Positions 10,501 to 19,413 are shown, numbered from the stretch's first letter. The stretch: DNA of 64,000 bases from Stenotrophomonas sp. Ste86 (GCF_024519465.1 NZ_JALJRW010000003.1:243158-307157), one strand, 5' to 3'. Notes: generated by a model not told the origin, from the sequence alone. Made by a program: numbers and translations.

Positions 10501-12921
10501 CAAGCGCAGGTTCCCGCTGGCTGACACCTGGCTGACCAGGCCTTCCAGAGCCGTCGCACGGGTTACGACTCCGTCCGCCGTTCGCTGTGCGGCGGTCGCT
10601 GCGGCTTGCGCCGTGGTCGCCGTGTTCTGCGCCGCGGTCACGTTGGTGTTGGTGGCATTGAGCTGCTTGCCCGTAACCGCTTCGGTACTGGCGGCACTGA
10701 GAGTGCCGTCAGCCACGCCGCTCAGTTTGCGTGCCGCGTTCGACCTGTTGCGGACGTCCAGGACGGTACCGGCGTTCTGCCCACCGAGGCGCAGGTCGCC
10801 GGTCGCCGACACCTGGCTGACCATGCCTTCCAGTGCCGTCGTACGCGTCACTACCCCGTCCGCCGTTCGCTGTGCAGCGGTCGCGGTGGTCTGTGCTGTC
10901 GCAGCAGCGCTGTGTGCTGCCGTCACGCTGGTGTTGGTAGCCGCGAGCTGCTTGCCGGTCACCGCCTCAGTGCTGGTGGCGCTCAGCGTTGCATCGGCCA
11001 CGCCGCTGATCTTGCGGTTGGCGTCGGATTTGTTGCGCACATCCAGCGTCGTGCCCGTGTTCTGCGCGCCAAGGCGCACAGTGCCAGCGACTGCTGTCTG
11101 GCTGACCAAGCCCTCCAATGCGGTTGCGCGGGTGGTCAAGGCATCGGCCGTGCGCTGGGCGGCACCCGCTGCGGTCTGCGCGCTGGTGGCGGTGCTCTGT
11201 GCGGCGCCGACGAGGGTGTTGGTCGCGTGCAGTTGGCTGCCGGTGACCGCATCGGTACTGCCCGCGCCGATGGTGCCGTCCGCCACGTACTGGATCTTGC
11301 GCTTCCCGCTGGCGTTACCCACAGAAACCGAATTGTCCGAAGCGGTGACAGAGCCGGCACCCAAGGCCACCGCATTGCCGTGGGTGGCACTGCTGCGATC
11401 GCCCAATGCCAGCGCACTGCCCCCGCCTGCCTTGGCCAGGTTGCCCAATGCCGTGGCGTAGGTGCCGGTGGCGACCGCCTCGCGGCCGACCGCCGTGGCC
11501 TGGTTGGCGGTCGCCTGCGCGCTGAAGCCCAGCGCCGTGGCGTGCGTCCCTTGCGCCTTGGCCGAGGTGCCGCTGGCCAATGCGCCGGTTCCGGTGGCGG
11601 TGGCTTTGTTGGCCGCCGTCATGGCGGTGCCGGTGGCCGTGGTGTTGGCCGCCACCGTCGCCTTGGCCGCAGCCCCATCGGCAGCGGTCTTGGCTGCCGT
11701 AGCGGTGCTGGTGGCGGTGCTGACGGACTGGTTGGTGGCGTGCAGCTGTTGCCCGGTCACCGCATCGGTACTGGTGGCGCTCAACACACCGTTGTCGATG
11801 TTCTGGATGCGGCGCTTGGTTCCACTCCGGTTGGCCACGTCCAGCACGGTACCAGTATTGGAACCGCCGACACGGATCGTGCTGCTGGTCGACGTCTGCG
11901 TGACCAGCGAGGCAGCAGCCAGAGCGCGATCTGCGGTGGATTTGGCCGTATTGGCGGTGGTGCGGGCCGCGTTTGCAGTGGTGGTGGCAGCGGTCAGTCG
12001 TTCATTGGTGGCGTTGAGTTGCCGGCCAGTCACCGCGTCAGTGCTCGATGCGTCCAGCACGCCGTCTGCAACGTTCACAATGCGGCGTTTGGTGAGGTAA
12101 TTGCCGACGGAGACGGTGTCGACTTCAGTTGCGCTCGATCCCCGTCCAAGCGCCACCGCACCGCGCGCTACGGCCAAGGCTTCGTAGCCGAGCGCCAATC
12201 CATCGAATTCGGCGCGCGAGTCACCGCCTACGGCAATGGCGCCTGTCCAGCCGCTGCTGCCTGCATAGGCGTCACCTCCAATGGCGATTTTGGAGATGCC
12301 CGCCCCATCATGGGTCTTGGAGCCGCTGCCAACGGCGACGGAGTTCTCGCTGTACGCCTTCGAGCCGTTACCAAGGGCTGTCGTCCCGAGCCCATTGGCG
12401 ATGGCGCGAGCCCCCACCGCGGTGCCATAGCCACCGTTGGTCGCGCTGGCGAAGTAGCCGACGACCGTGCTGTTCTGGCCATAGCCTTCAGCAAAGTTGC
12501 CCACGGTTACACCACCGGCACCGTTTGCCCGGCTCTTGATCCCCGCGGTAAAGCTTCCGTGGCCGTTCGCACCGGCCTCACCGCCCAGCGCCATGGTTTC
12601 TTCGGCGGTCACCAAGCTCCAGTTTGCAGCAGAGGTATTCCCATACACCGACCCCTTGATCACGCCCATGACCACGGCATTGCCGGACGGGGCCACCGAT
12701 ATGGCGTGGAAGGCACTCAACACCTGGCGTTCCCACCACTCAGCGTCGTCGTCAGCGACTTCGACCGCCGCAGCGGTCATTGGGGCCAGACCCAGCAATG
12801 CGATCAGCGCCGCGCTTCGGCCTGACACCTGCGCACGCTTTCCACGCACCGAAGCCAACTCACTGGCAACGACCCAGCACTGCAGGGCGGTGGACCAGAC
12901 ACGGCGATAGATTTTGTTCAT
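7543..12921 (-). CDS. Trimeric autotransporter adhesin (YadA/Hep_Hag family)
   Basis: This is a 1,792-residue surface adhesin of the type Vc secretion family. It starts MNKIYRRVWSTALQCWVVAS, the extended signal peptide (ESPR) of large autotransporters, with AAGGAG upstream. Head repeats of the G-A-x-A-x-G-x-x-S type alternate with neck motifs of the form S-T-D-A-V-x-G-x-Q-L-x-A-T. Tandem coiled-coil units of 95 residues are encoded between about 10.4 and 11.1 kb. Close to the C-terminus an Ala/Pro-rich stretch (about 7875-8085) precedes the four-stranded beta-barrel anchor, which ends GVGIGW. The part encoded at about 8.5-10.2 kb is visibly richer in A/T than the rest. It follows the fimbrial operon on the same strand with only 68 bases between. 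Confidence 0.95.
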   Translation of the reverse strand: MNKIYRRVWSTALQCWVVASELASVRGKRAQVSGRSAALIALLGLAPMTAAAVEVADDDAEWWERQVLSAFHAISVAPSGNAVVMGVIKGSVYGNTSAANWSLVTAEETMALGGEAGANGHGSFTAGIKSRANGAGGVTVGNFAEGYGQNSTVVGYFASATNGGYGTAVGARAIANGLGTTALGNGSKAYSENSVAVGSGSKTHDGAGISKIAIGGDAYAGSSGWTGAIAVGGDSRAEFDGLALGYEALAVARGAVALGRGSSATEVDTVSVGNYLTKRRIVNVADGVLDASSTDAVTGRQLNATNERLTAATTTANAARTTANTAKSTADRALAAASLVTQTSTSSTIRVGGSNTGTVLDVANRSGTKRRIQNIDNGVLSATSTDAVTGQQLHATNQSVSTATSTATAAKTAADGAAAKATVAANTTATGTAMTAANKATATGTGALASGTSAKAQGTHATALGFSAQATANQATAVGREAVATGTYATALGNLAKAGGGSALALGDRSSATHGNAVALGAGSVTASDNSVSVGNASGKRKIQYVADGTIGAGSTDAVTGSQLHATNTLVGAAQSTATSAQTAAGAAQRTADALTTRATALEGLVSQTAVAGTVRLGAQNTGTTLDVRNKSDANRKISGVADATLSATSTEAVTGKQLAATNTSVTAAHSAAATAQTTATAAQRTADGVVTRTTALEGMVSQVSATGDLRLGGQNAGTVLDVRNRSNAARKLSGVADGTLSAASTEAVTGKQLNATNTNVTAAQNTATTAQAAATAAQRTADGVVTRATALEGLVSQVSASGNLRLGAQNTGTTLDLRNKSNAARKLSGVADGTLSATSTDAVTGKQLFGTQQKVTAHEGVLATHSSQLSGQDGRITDNRRDLDELRTEFENFDPDLDGVVKFAADGSIDLNGGKVRGVAAGNISSAGSTEAVNGGQLFATNERIDSIEVRSRFFKIGTDELSEDATAGWFGVALGESSEASPANEGGTAVGSFSKAMGTNSVALGRAAHVTESSTEGFALGASSRVEVDGGVALGAQAQVKASATNGVALGYGSYADQENTVSVGSGTVQRRVVNVGRGSGTYDATTVAQLQDSLATLGGGAGMVNGDVVAPTYNVQGGMQNTVGDALSSLDLAVFKTGARVGSVEHQLRSVFQDGPSIRSDGLSQINLAGASGMVLGNVANGLIAPGSRDAVNGSQLHATEQKIERNRNEIDGLRDLLEPADGARLTGMGGLIDFGGVRLTGIDDALLSADSSDAVTGRQLHASNRQIGENKQDVDKLRADVDGLDPDLGNVVKFTAGRSVVELEGARIVGLAAGDISSIGSTDAVNGGQLFATNQRVSSIEQSGRFVAVTFDDESNAAQAGEFSVAIGNGAEAGQGTDGATAIGAYARARARSSVALGRASFVDGAAENSFALGTGSTVLSKNGIAFGSYARVQTGAEGSVALGADSAATEDNVISVGNSTLKRRIVNLARGGDGNDAATVGQLRGALATLGGEVDADGNVVGPIFAIQGGSQQTLNDALTALDTAVISNSTRVGNVEHQLRSVFQDSPATRTDGLNQLNLAGPDGMVLGNVANGLIAPGSRDAVNGGQLHAMEQRLDGRIDGLEQRVDTPPQGRAMATASAPTPLVAEEEGSGAVSGTPEVASAAEGNGRIASADDVGKPAKADAPAHAPTPTPQVSTADLEKMLARANEYTDDAIKGVEQRLDKMDKRFNRLAAMNSAQSAMAMNTAGLATYNRLGAGVGYSDGESAMAVGYQRVLNEKGSATFSLNGAFTNSGEQSVGLGVGIGW

Positions 12922-12989
12922 GAGAACTCCTTGGGGAACGAAACGAGATGGGAACCGCCCGGCATTGCGCAGCAGGCAGGTGTGGGGAT

Positions 12990-13685
12990 TCAGGGCGTGA
13001 GGGTCTGCACGTGCTCACGATTGCCATCGCGCGTGAGCCGGTAGCGCAGCTGTACGGTGTGGCCCGGCTGCATGGCGAACGGCAGCGGCAATGCGCTGCC
13101 GGGATACAGGCTGCGCGACAGCTCGTGCGCGGTGCATTGGCTGCCGTCGCAGTCGGCGATGCTGGTGATGCCCAAGCGCAGCGTGCCGGCGTTGCGCAGC
13201 TGGTCGCCTTGCACGCGAATGTCCACCGTGCCGTCGACGGGCAATACGTTCACCAACGCCCCCCATACAAGGTTCACGCCAATGCTGGCCTGGGCGCCCT
13301 CGCCCTCGGCCTGGTCGCGTTCGTCCGGACCGCGCACCCCTTCGAAGTAGATGCGGTAGGCGGTTTCGGCCTGCACGGGCTGCAGCGGGATCACACGGAT
13401 CAGGCGGTTGCCACCGCCAGCCAAGGCAAACTTGCCCGGCGTGACCGCGATGGCCGCTTCGCTGGGATCGACGTCGACCTCATGCTCCTGCTCGCCGGCG
13501 GCGTCAACGATACGTCGCACGGAAGTCTGGATGTACTGCGGCTGGGTAGACTGGGAATAGATGCGGATCTGCGTACTGCGCTTGCCATCGACCGACGCGC
13601 GCATCGGGTGCACGGTGAGATTGGCGTGTGCAGGTGCCGCCAGCAGCAGCGACAGGGACAACAGAACAACGGCTGGAATTTTCAT
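12990..13685 (-). CDS. CS1-type fimbrial periplasmic chaperone
   Basis: The protein has 231 residues with a cleavable signal peptide (MKIPAVVLLSLSLLLAAPAHA, about 1-21) and a two-domain immunoglobulin-like chaperone fold. Features consistent with the alternate (CFA/I, CS1) chaperone class include the early HPMRASVDGKRSTQIRIYS strand, the NRLIRVIPLQP strand that would donate to pilin subunits, and a C-terminal domain with paired Cys (CDGSQC). It would fold and deliver subunits to the usher in the periplasm. It is the last gene of the four-gene fimbrial operon, 16 bases after the tip-subunit stop. Confidence 0.85.
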   Translation of the reverse strand: MKIPAVVLLSLSLLLAAPAHANLTVHPMRASVDGKRSTQIRIYSQSTQPQYIQTSVRRIVDAAGEQEHEVDVDPSEAAIAVTPGKFALAGGGNRLIRVIPLQPVQAETAYRIYFEGVRGPDERDQAEGEGAQASIGVNLVWGALVNVLPVDGTVDIRVQGDQLRNAGTLRLGITSIADCDGSQCTAHELSRSLYPGSALPLPFAMQPGHTVQLRYRLTRDGNREHVQTLTP

Positions 13686-13701
13686 GGAAGCTCCTGGAAG
13701 G

Positions 13702-14835
13702 TCAGGGCGTGACCGTGGGGACGCGCAGCTCCACCTGCAGCTCGCCGAAGTAGGTGCCGGCCTGCTGGGTGGAAATGGGGACGCGCGGAATATCGAAGGT
13801 GATCGGCGTGGGCACGCAGAACACCGGTTGGCTCATGCCGGGTAACAACACCAGACGCAGCAGTGCGGTATCGATGCCATGCAGCTGTTGCTCCACGCCG
13901 TTGGGCATGGGCACCGGGGCGCCGTTGTGGTCCAGGGTGACGGTGTAATCCAGGCGACGGGTGTCGTCGCTGCCACCATCGGTATGCCAGAGGGAATAGC
14001 CACTGGGACCGGGCGGCTTGCCACTGCGGTCACGCACGGTGACGCCGAGGTACTGGGCCTGGGAGCCGAGTCCGTCGTAGAGACACATCTCGAGTGAGGT
14101 GCGGCCGCCTACCGTCTGCTGTATAGGGTCGTAATCGGAGTTGAGCTGAACCAGCGGGGTGACGTGGTGGAAGGCCGGAAAGTAGATTGAGACGGCGTTG
14201 CGGTCGGTGATGGTCAGATCAAAGGTGTAAACCTGCACCGCCAAGTTTCGAGCGCCCGGTGTTTGAACGCTAAGTTCCAGTTTCGCGGACCAGACGCCCG
14301 CGACCAGCTTCCTGAGCTCTCCTTCACCAAGGCTCAGCTGTGCTCCCGTACCCGCTGGCTCATCAAACGCGCACGCCGTTCCATAGCCCGTCCAGGGTGC
14401 AAATATCCCGTTCTGCCAAAAGTTTCCGAGGCAGGAGCGACCAGACAATGCTCGCTCTACCCCTCCCCTTATCGACAACTCGGTGCGCATCTGTGACCGA
14501 CTCTCTGTGAACGTAAGCCTTATGTCTCTCAAGCCCAACGAATGTTCATTGGTGTTATCTGTTGGGCACGCGCCGCGCGTAGCGTCAGAGTCTGATAGAC
14601 AGACCAGATGCAGGGCGCCGTATTGGAGTGAGAGATTCGTATGGTGATAGCCCAACAATGTGCGCGGGGGCATCAGCACCACATCCCCCGGCATCGCAGA
14701 CCGATCCCACGACATCACAATGTTCTGCGTCGCACTCACCGGATGCGTCTCCGGCGGCCGCTGCCCCCACGCCTTCGGCATCACCCCCAACAGCGCCATC
14801 AGCAGCATCACGGCCCACACGCCGCGCCGGTTCAT
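13702..14835 (-). CDS. CS1/CblD-type fimbrial tip (initiator/adhesin) subunit
   Basis: Translation is taken to start at MNRRGVWAVM (ATG complementary to 14833-14835), which overlaps the usher stop by four bases and gives 377 residues with a signal peptide (about 1-25). Position and size match CfaE/CooD/CblD-like minor subunits: an N-terminal adhesin domain carrying cysteines (SDSDATRGACPT, RSCLGNFWQNG) and a C-terminal pilin-like domain (LDYTVTLDHNGAPVPMPNG onward). In this family the tip subunit starts fibre assembly and binds the host or surface receptor. The first two thirds (about 14.1-14.7 kb) have a lower G+C than the flanking genes, as expected for a diversifying adhesin. Confidence 0.82.
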   Translation of the reverse strand: MNRRGVWAVMLLMALLGVMPKAWGQRPPETHPVSATQNIVMSWDRSAMPGDVVLMPPRTLLGYHHTNLSLQYGALHLVCLSDSDATRGACPTDNTNEHSLGLRDIRLTFTESRSQMRTELSIRGGVERALSGRSCLGNFWQNGIFAPWTGYGTACAFDEPAGTGAQLSLGEGELRKLVAGVWSAKLELSVQTPGARNLAVQVYTFDLTITDRNAVSIYFPAFHHVTPLVQLNSDYDPIQQTVGGRTSLEMCLYDGLGSQAQYLGVTVRDRSGKPPGPSGYSLWHTDGGSDDTRRLDYTVTLDHNGAPVPMPNGVEQQLHGIDTALLRLVLLPGMSQPVFCVPTPITFDIPRVPISTQQAGTYFGELQVELRVPTVTP

Positions 14836-17555
14836 GGCGTACCTCCCGCAGAGGCCGTCTGCGGCGTGGCCGCCATCAGGGCGTGCTCCTGCAGCAAGCG
14901 GGTTACCCGCGCCTGCTGGCGGATCTCGGCCGGCAGCTGCGCCACGCCCAGCGGCTCGCACTGCACGATGCCCACCAGCATCACCACGCTGCGTCGCTCA
15001 CGCACCTGCAGCGGGCACTGCAGCAGGTGGTCCTTCTGCAGCAGGTACAAGGTGCGTTCGCGGCGCGGGAAGTCGGCCACGAAGCCACCGTTGCTGCCGG
15101 TGCCCGGCACCGGCGCATTGAGAATGCGGGCGCCGCCCAAGGGCAGCCCGGCGATGTCGCGCGCGTTGCCGATGAAGGTGTAGGTCACCTCGATCGGCAC
15201 CGGCAGATGCATCAGCCGGCCCGGCGGCAGGAAGACCGGGCGCGCGCCGCCCACGCCGGTCACGCGGATGGCGGCATCGCTGTTCAGCGCGCTGGCGTCC
15301 TGCACTTCGGCGCGGTGGCTCTGGTAGGCCGGCAGCGGCAACAGGCGGCGCTCGCCGAGTGCCAGCCGTTGCCGGCGCAGGCCGCCCACCTGCAGTTCGG
15401 CGGCGACGCCGGTCAGTTCCAGGTCGTCGGTGTCGTCCACCTGCACCGCCAAGCCGGCCTCGGCCCCCACCCCGCCGCCCCAGTAGAAGCCGTGCCGGCC
15501 CAGCGCCAGCCCGGAGCTGTGGGTGGCGCTGTAGGCCATCTCGGTGCGGCCGCGCTGCTGGTAGTGCGCCACGGTGCCGCCGGTGTGGCCGATGCTGTTC
15601 TGCAGTTGCGCGCTGAGCGCGGCACTGTAGCGGCCGCTGTTGTTGCCGCGCAGGTCTACGGTGGCCTCGCGGTACTGCGCCTCCACGTCCTGGCGCAGGG
15701 TTTGCCCGGCGCTGTAGTTGATCTCCGGGCGCGCATGCTGCGGCTGTCGCACGTCCAGGCTGTAGCGGCGCTGCGAGGTGCCGCGGTCGCCGCGCTGCAG
15801 GCGGGTCAGGCTGAGGTTGAGGAAAATGCCGCGGTCCCGGCCGTCGCGCAGGCTGCTGCGGCTCTGCTGCTGCCATATGCCGATGCGGGTGGACACGCTG
15901 AACTCCTGCCAGCGCTGCACGCGGCTGTAGCTGGCCTGCCAGGTGCGGGTGAGGCTGGGCTCGCGGCTGTAGCGCTGCTCCCACGGCGGCAGCAGCGGGT
16001 CCAGTGCGGCCAACGGGTCGTCGATGTCGCCTGCCAGCAACCGCCCGCGGCTCCAGGTCTGCCGCCGGGTATAGGCCACATAGGCACTGCCACCGCCGAG
16101 CGGCAGCGCCATCGAGGCACTGAGTGAATCGGCACAGCCCAGCCGGTCGCGCGCGTCGTCCTCGAACTGGCACGCCTTGCCGCGCATGCGCTGCTGGTAC
16201 AGGTTCCAGGACGCGCGGCGGCGGTACGACACCTGATGCTGCTGGCCGGTGCTGCCATCACTGCCCTGCAGGCCACTGAAGGTGGCGCGGATATCCTGGG
16301 TAGCGAAGGCGTGGCGCAGGTCCACGCGCAGCTCCCCATAGCTGACGCCACCGAGGTCGGCGGCACCGGCAGTGACTGCGGCGGCGCGTCCAAGTGGCAC
16401 GCGCAGGCCGGCCATGGCCGCCCTCTCGCCGTCGAAACGGTCACTGCGGCGCTCGTTGCGGCGACCGCCCTGCAGGAACCACTGCACGCTGCTGTTGGTC
16501 CAGTCGCCGCCCTTGTCGAACGGTGCCGCTTCGCTGCGCACCAGCACGCCATCTTCGTAGATGCGCAGGGTCACGCTGTAGCTGCCGAACGGGAAGCGGC
16601 GGGTGTCGAGCTGGTTGATGCCCGCTTGGAGGTAGAAGGTCTGCAGCAGGCGCTCGCCGTCGAAGGCATCCACGCGCGCATCGCGCGCCAGCAGCACGGT
16701 CAGCGGCAGGGCCTGCACGGCGGCCTCGGTGTCCACGTAGGCCTGGGTGGTGCCCACGCGCAGGCCGGCAAAACGGTCCATCGGCAGCAGGCTGAAACTG
16801 AAGGTGCCGCCCTGTGGGCTGGACAGGTTGCGGCGGTCCATGCGCCCGGCCTGCAGGTAGTGCTGCTGGCCCAGGTCATGGCGGTAGTAGGCGTTGTCGA
16901 ACTGGAAATCCTGGCGGCGCCGGCTGCCGCGGTACTGCTGGCTGTTGAAGTTCCAGTCCACCGCGATATGGCCACGCTGCAGCACACCCAGCGCGCCGGC
17001 GCCTTGGGCGGTGAGCGCCTGGTAGCCACGGCCGCCACTGAAGTTGACGGTCTGCTGGTGCAGGAACGCGCTCTCCGCGTTGCTGCTGATCTGGTGGAAG
17101 CGATCAGCGGCCGGTTCGGCGCTGATCCACTGGCGGGCAACGAACAGGCGCACCGCGCCTTCGCCTTCATCGTAAAGGGCACGCACGGTGTTGGGGTCCT
17201 CGGGTGGCTCGAGATAACCGCAGCCCGCGCTGCCTCCGCCATAGCGGCAGGCCAGATGGCTGTTGCGCGGCAGCGGCTGGGAAAGCGCGGGCAGCAACGC
17301 AGCCTGGGCCTCGTCGGAGAGGTCCAGTGCCTGCAGCACGCGCGCCGGATCTTCCAATTGCACGCTTTCCAGGGTGACCCGCACGGGCGACAGACCCGCC
17401 GTGCGCCCGAACAGGCGTACATCGAGCTGCTCGGTCTGGCCGGCAACCAGGTCTTCAAAACCGACGGGGACGCCGCGTGCCGCGACCAGGGGGGTGGCCA
17501 ACGACAAGGCGAGCGCGACCGCCAGCCGGGTCAGGGCAGGTGCGGTAGCTTTCAT
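14832..17555 (-). CDS. CS1-type fimbrial outer-membrane usher
   Basis: The 907-residue precursor has a signal peptide (about 1-26, ending VAARG). It is followed by a long beta-barrel region rich in alternating aromatic and polar strands, an internal plug-like segment (DVRLFGRTAGLSPVRVTLES region and RDARVDAFDGERLLQTFYLQ) and C-terminal domains. The length and sequence style fit the CooC/CfaC alternate usher class. It forms the outer-membrane pore through which chaperone-subunit complexes are assembled. It lies 67 bases after the major pilin and overlaps the tip subunit gene by four bases, which indicates a single transcript. Confidence 0.88.
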   Translation of the reverse strand: MKATAPALTRLAVALALSLATPLVAARGVPVGFEDLVAGQTEQLDVRLFGRTAGLSPVRVTLESVQLEDPARVLQALDLSDEAQAALLPALSQPLPRNSHLACRYGGGSAGCGYLEPPEDPNTVRALYDEGEGAVRLFVARQWISAEPAADRFHQISSNAESAFLHQQTVNFSGGRGYQALTAQGAGALGVLQRGHIAVDWNFNSQQYRGSRRRQDFQFDNAYYRHDLGQQHYLQAGRMDRRNLSSPQGGTFSFSLLPMDRFAGLRVGTTQAYVDTEAAVQALPLTVLLARDARVDAFDGERLLQTFYLQAGINQLDTRRFPFGSYSVTLRIYEDGVLVRSEAAPFDKGGDWTNSSVQWFLQGGRRNERRSDRFDGERAAMAGLRVPLGRAAAVTAGAADLGGVSYGELRVDLRHAFATQDIRATFSGLQGSDGSTGQQHQVSYRRRASWNLYQQRMRGKACQFEDDARDRLGCADSLSASMALPLGGGSAYVAYTRRQTWSRGRLLAGDIDDPLAALDPLLPPWEQRYSREPSLTRTWQASYSRVQRWQEFSVSTRIGIWQQQSRSSLRDGRDRGIFLNLSLTRLQRGDRGTSQRRYSLDVRQPQHARPEINYSAGQTLRQDVEAQYREATVDLRGNNSGRYSAALSAQLQNSIGHTGGTVAHYQQRGRTEMAYSATHSSGLALGRHGFYWGGGVGAEAGLAVQVDDTDDLELTGVAAELQVGGLRRQRLALGERRLLPLPAYQSHRAEVQDASALNSDAAIRVTGVGGARPVFLPPGRLMHLPVPIEVTYTFIGNARDIAGLPLGGARILNAPVPGTGSNGGFVADFPRRERTLYLLQKDHLLQCPLQVRERRSVVMLVGIVQCEPLGVAQLPAEIRQQARVTRLLQEHALMAATPQTASAGGTP

Positions 17556-17622
17556 GGGGAGCGTTGCCTGAGGCCGCCGGCCCGGTATCCGGGCCGGCGT
17601 GAGTGACGCGAGGGGTGAACCG

Positions 17623-18120
17623 TTACGGCTTCTGGGTCAGCACCACGCTGACGATCCCTTCGTACACGCCCTGCACCGTGATCGGGGTGCGGGTGGTCTG
17701 GGCGATCTCCAGGTCCATGATGATCGATGCGCCACTGAGCGCACCGTCGTACAGATCCGCTGCCAGGAAGTCCTGTGAGGCAACGGTCAGCTCGCGCTTG
17801 TTGAGTCTCACGGTGAGTGGAACATCGGTGCCGGTGCCGCTCTTGGGTACCAGTGACGGCGCGTGGCCAAGCCGCACTTCCACATCCTTGTCTTCATCGT
17901 TGGTGTAGATGCGCACGCGCTCGTTGTGCGGAGTCAACCCCTGGCCCGGAATGTGGTCCAGTGGGATCGAGTCCGGCAATGCGGTGCCATCGTGCTTCAT
18001 CAACGCCAGGGACGGGTCAACATTGGTGTAGACGGTGATATGGGATTCGGCGGCATTGGCCGACAGCGAAGCGGCGGTCAGCGCTGCAGCAAGCGCGGCC
18101 TTGTTGAGGATACTGGACAT
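17623..18120 (-). CDS. CS1-type major fimbrial subunit
   Basis: The 165-residue pilin precursor starts MSSILNKAALAAALTAASLS, with a signal peptide cleaved around ANAAES. The mature part begins with a strand (SHITVYTNVDPSLALMKHDG) typical of CFA/I and CS1 major pilins, where the donor strand is supplied by the next subunit. It has no cysteines, in line with this class. It is the first gene of the operon pilin-usher-tip-chaperone, and the long gap upstream should hold its promoter. I place it in the alternate chaperone-usher (alpha) clade, not the classical FGS/FGL types, because of the four-gene order and the pilin sequence. Confidence 0.85.
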   Translation of the reverse strand: MSSILNKAALAAALTAASLSANAAESHITVYTNVDPSLALMKHDGTALPDSIPLDHIPGQGLTPHNERVRIYTNDEDKDVEVRLGHAPSLVPKSGTGTDVPLTVRLNKRELTVASQDFLAADLYDGALSGASIIMDLEIAQTTRTPITVQGVYEGIVSVVLTQKP

Positions 18121-18713
18121 GGCTTCTCTCTCTTTTAGTGTTCGAAAAGACGCTTCCGCAGGAAGCACCGCCGCCACCACGCGGGGTGAGACAGCCCAGT
18201 CAGGTTAGTTAGGGGCAGGTGATTTGCCCATTCAATGAGTCCTAAAAACGACGCCATTTTGGCCGTAATGCGACCGCACCCTCACTACTTGAACATTGCA
18301 GCAATTCCTATGCGTCCCTGCGCCCTCGGCGCGTGCGACCCGATCACGCACGTGCACCGGAACGCCCTTGCGTAGCCGACCCAACGCGGGGCGCTGCTCC
18401 ACGCTGGCCTGCGCCGCCGGATCCGCTTCCTCGCGGTGCATCCACCACGCCGTCACCCGCTGGTGAAGGGTGGCGCCCCTGCGTCCGTCCAAGGACGGCC
18501 ACGTCATCGTTAACCTGTGTCGTGCGCTGCGTGCGTGGATTCGGCGCGACCGCATTGCAGCGCCGTGGGATGTTCCATCACCCACGACCCTGCGCTACGG
18601 CGCCCTATCTCATTCCCGGTGCGCACGCATTTTTCCATCTGAGTGGCGCTCTCACAGCCGCCCGCGGGCCTAAGCGTCGGGCATGGCGGTTTGCGCACCG
18701 GGCGTGCTCCGGC
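18121..18713. other. 593-base gap upstream of the fimbrial operon
   Basis: No recognised gene. The part next to the pilin (about 18.13-18.30 kb) is more A/T-rich and is the likely promoter and leader region of the fimbrial operon. From 18232 to 18496 the minus strand holds an open frame of about 88 codons beginning MTWPSLDGRRGATLHQRV. Its first two thirds have coding-like G/C third positions and its last third does not. It matches nothing I know and could be a decayed gene end. The rest shows no structure I can name. Confidence 0.5.
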
Positions 18714-19076
18714 TCAGCGCGGCGGCAGCACTTGCACGCGCTTCACCTCGATATCGGTGGGCTTGAAACGGTGCGTGTCCACCTTCCCCAGCAGTTCCAC
18801 CGTGGCGGCCGCGCCAATGGCCTGGTGAGGCATGTCCTCGTCGTCGATCTCCACGTCGATCTCGCCGGTGGCGTCGCGGAAGCGGTAACGTTCATTGCCG
18901 ACCTTGGCGACCAGGTGGCCCAGCAGCAGTACCGCGTGGTCGTCGCGCTGCTGGCGGGCCTGCGCCACCGTCGTGGCGACGGCGGTGGCACCGGGACCGG
19001 TATAGCCGGCCAGCGCGTCGCTGGCGTGCAGGGTGGATGCGATGGCAAACAGGGGAATCAACGCGTAGCGCGTCAT
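18714..19076 (-). CDS. Periplasmic OB-fold (BOF/NirD, YgiW/YdeI-like) protein
   Basis: The protein has 120 residues; the start is the ATG complementary to 19074-19076, with AAGGAG ten bases upstream. A signal peptide (about 1-23, ending DALAG) is followed by a short variable stretch. A BOF domain then carries the signature V-x-L-x-G-x-L-V-x-K-V-G-x-E-x-Y-x-F-x-D and DATGEIDVEIDDE, ending in a basic IEVKRVQVLPPR strand. In enteric bacteria YgiW and YdeI relatives are periplasmic stress-tolerance proteins (peroxide, cationic peptides). The substrate is unknown. It stands alone. Confidence 0.85.
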   Translation of the reverse strand: MTRYALIPLFAIASTLHASDALAGYTGPGATAVATTVAQARQQRDDHAVLLLGHLVAKVGNERYRFRDATGEIDVEIDDEDMPHQAIGAAATVELLGKVDTHRFKPTDIEVKRVQVLPPR

Positions 19077-19413
19077 GGTCGGACTCCTTCGGGACTTGCT
19101 TGGTTGATCTGACAAGCCTGATCCGCGGAGCCCCATAGACCCATGCAATAAGTACGAAAACGTCAGCGCCGCGCGCCAACGCGCCTGCCCGTTCATCGTC
19201 ACGACGGTGTAGCCACCCCATGGGTGGGCGCACAGGGTGCCGGCACCAACAGAAGCGACCACCCAATAAAGAAGGTGTTTCTCCGATCTGGGGAGAGGTC
19301 TTGTTGCAAGGCCCGTCGCAGCGTGAGCACGACGCTACGCGGGTGGTCGGGGGTGCAGGCCGTTGGGATGGGCTGGCGTCTCCGATCGGGCTGGTGGCGA
19401 GCGTGAGGGGCCC

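Noticed and set aside
10606-12825. 739-codon frame opposite the adhesin
   Set aside because: It mirrors the repetitive Gly/Ala/Thr codons of the adhesin; no start signal, no domain.
18232-18496. 88-codon minus-strand frame upstream of the fimbrial operon
   Set aside because: No ribosome binding site or family match, and third-position composition is lost in its last third; kept only as a remark on the gap.
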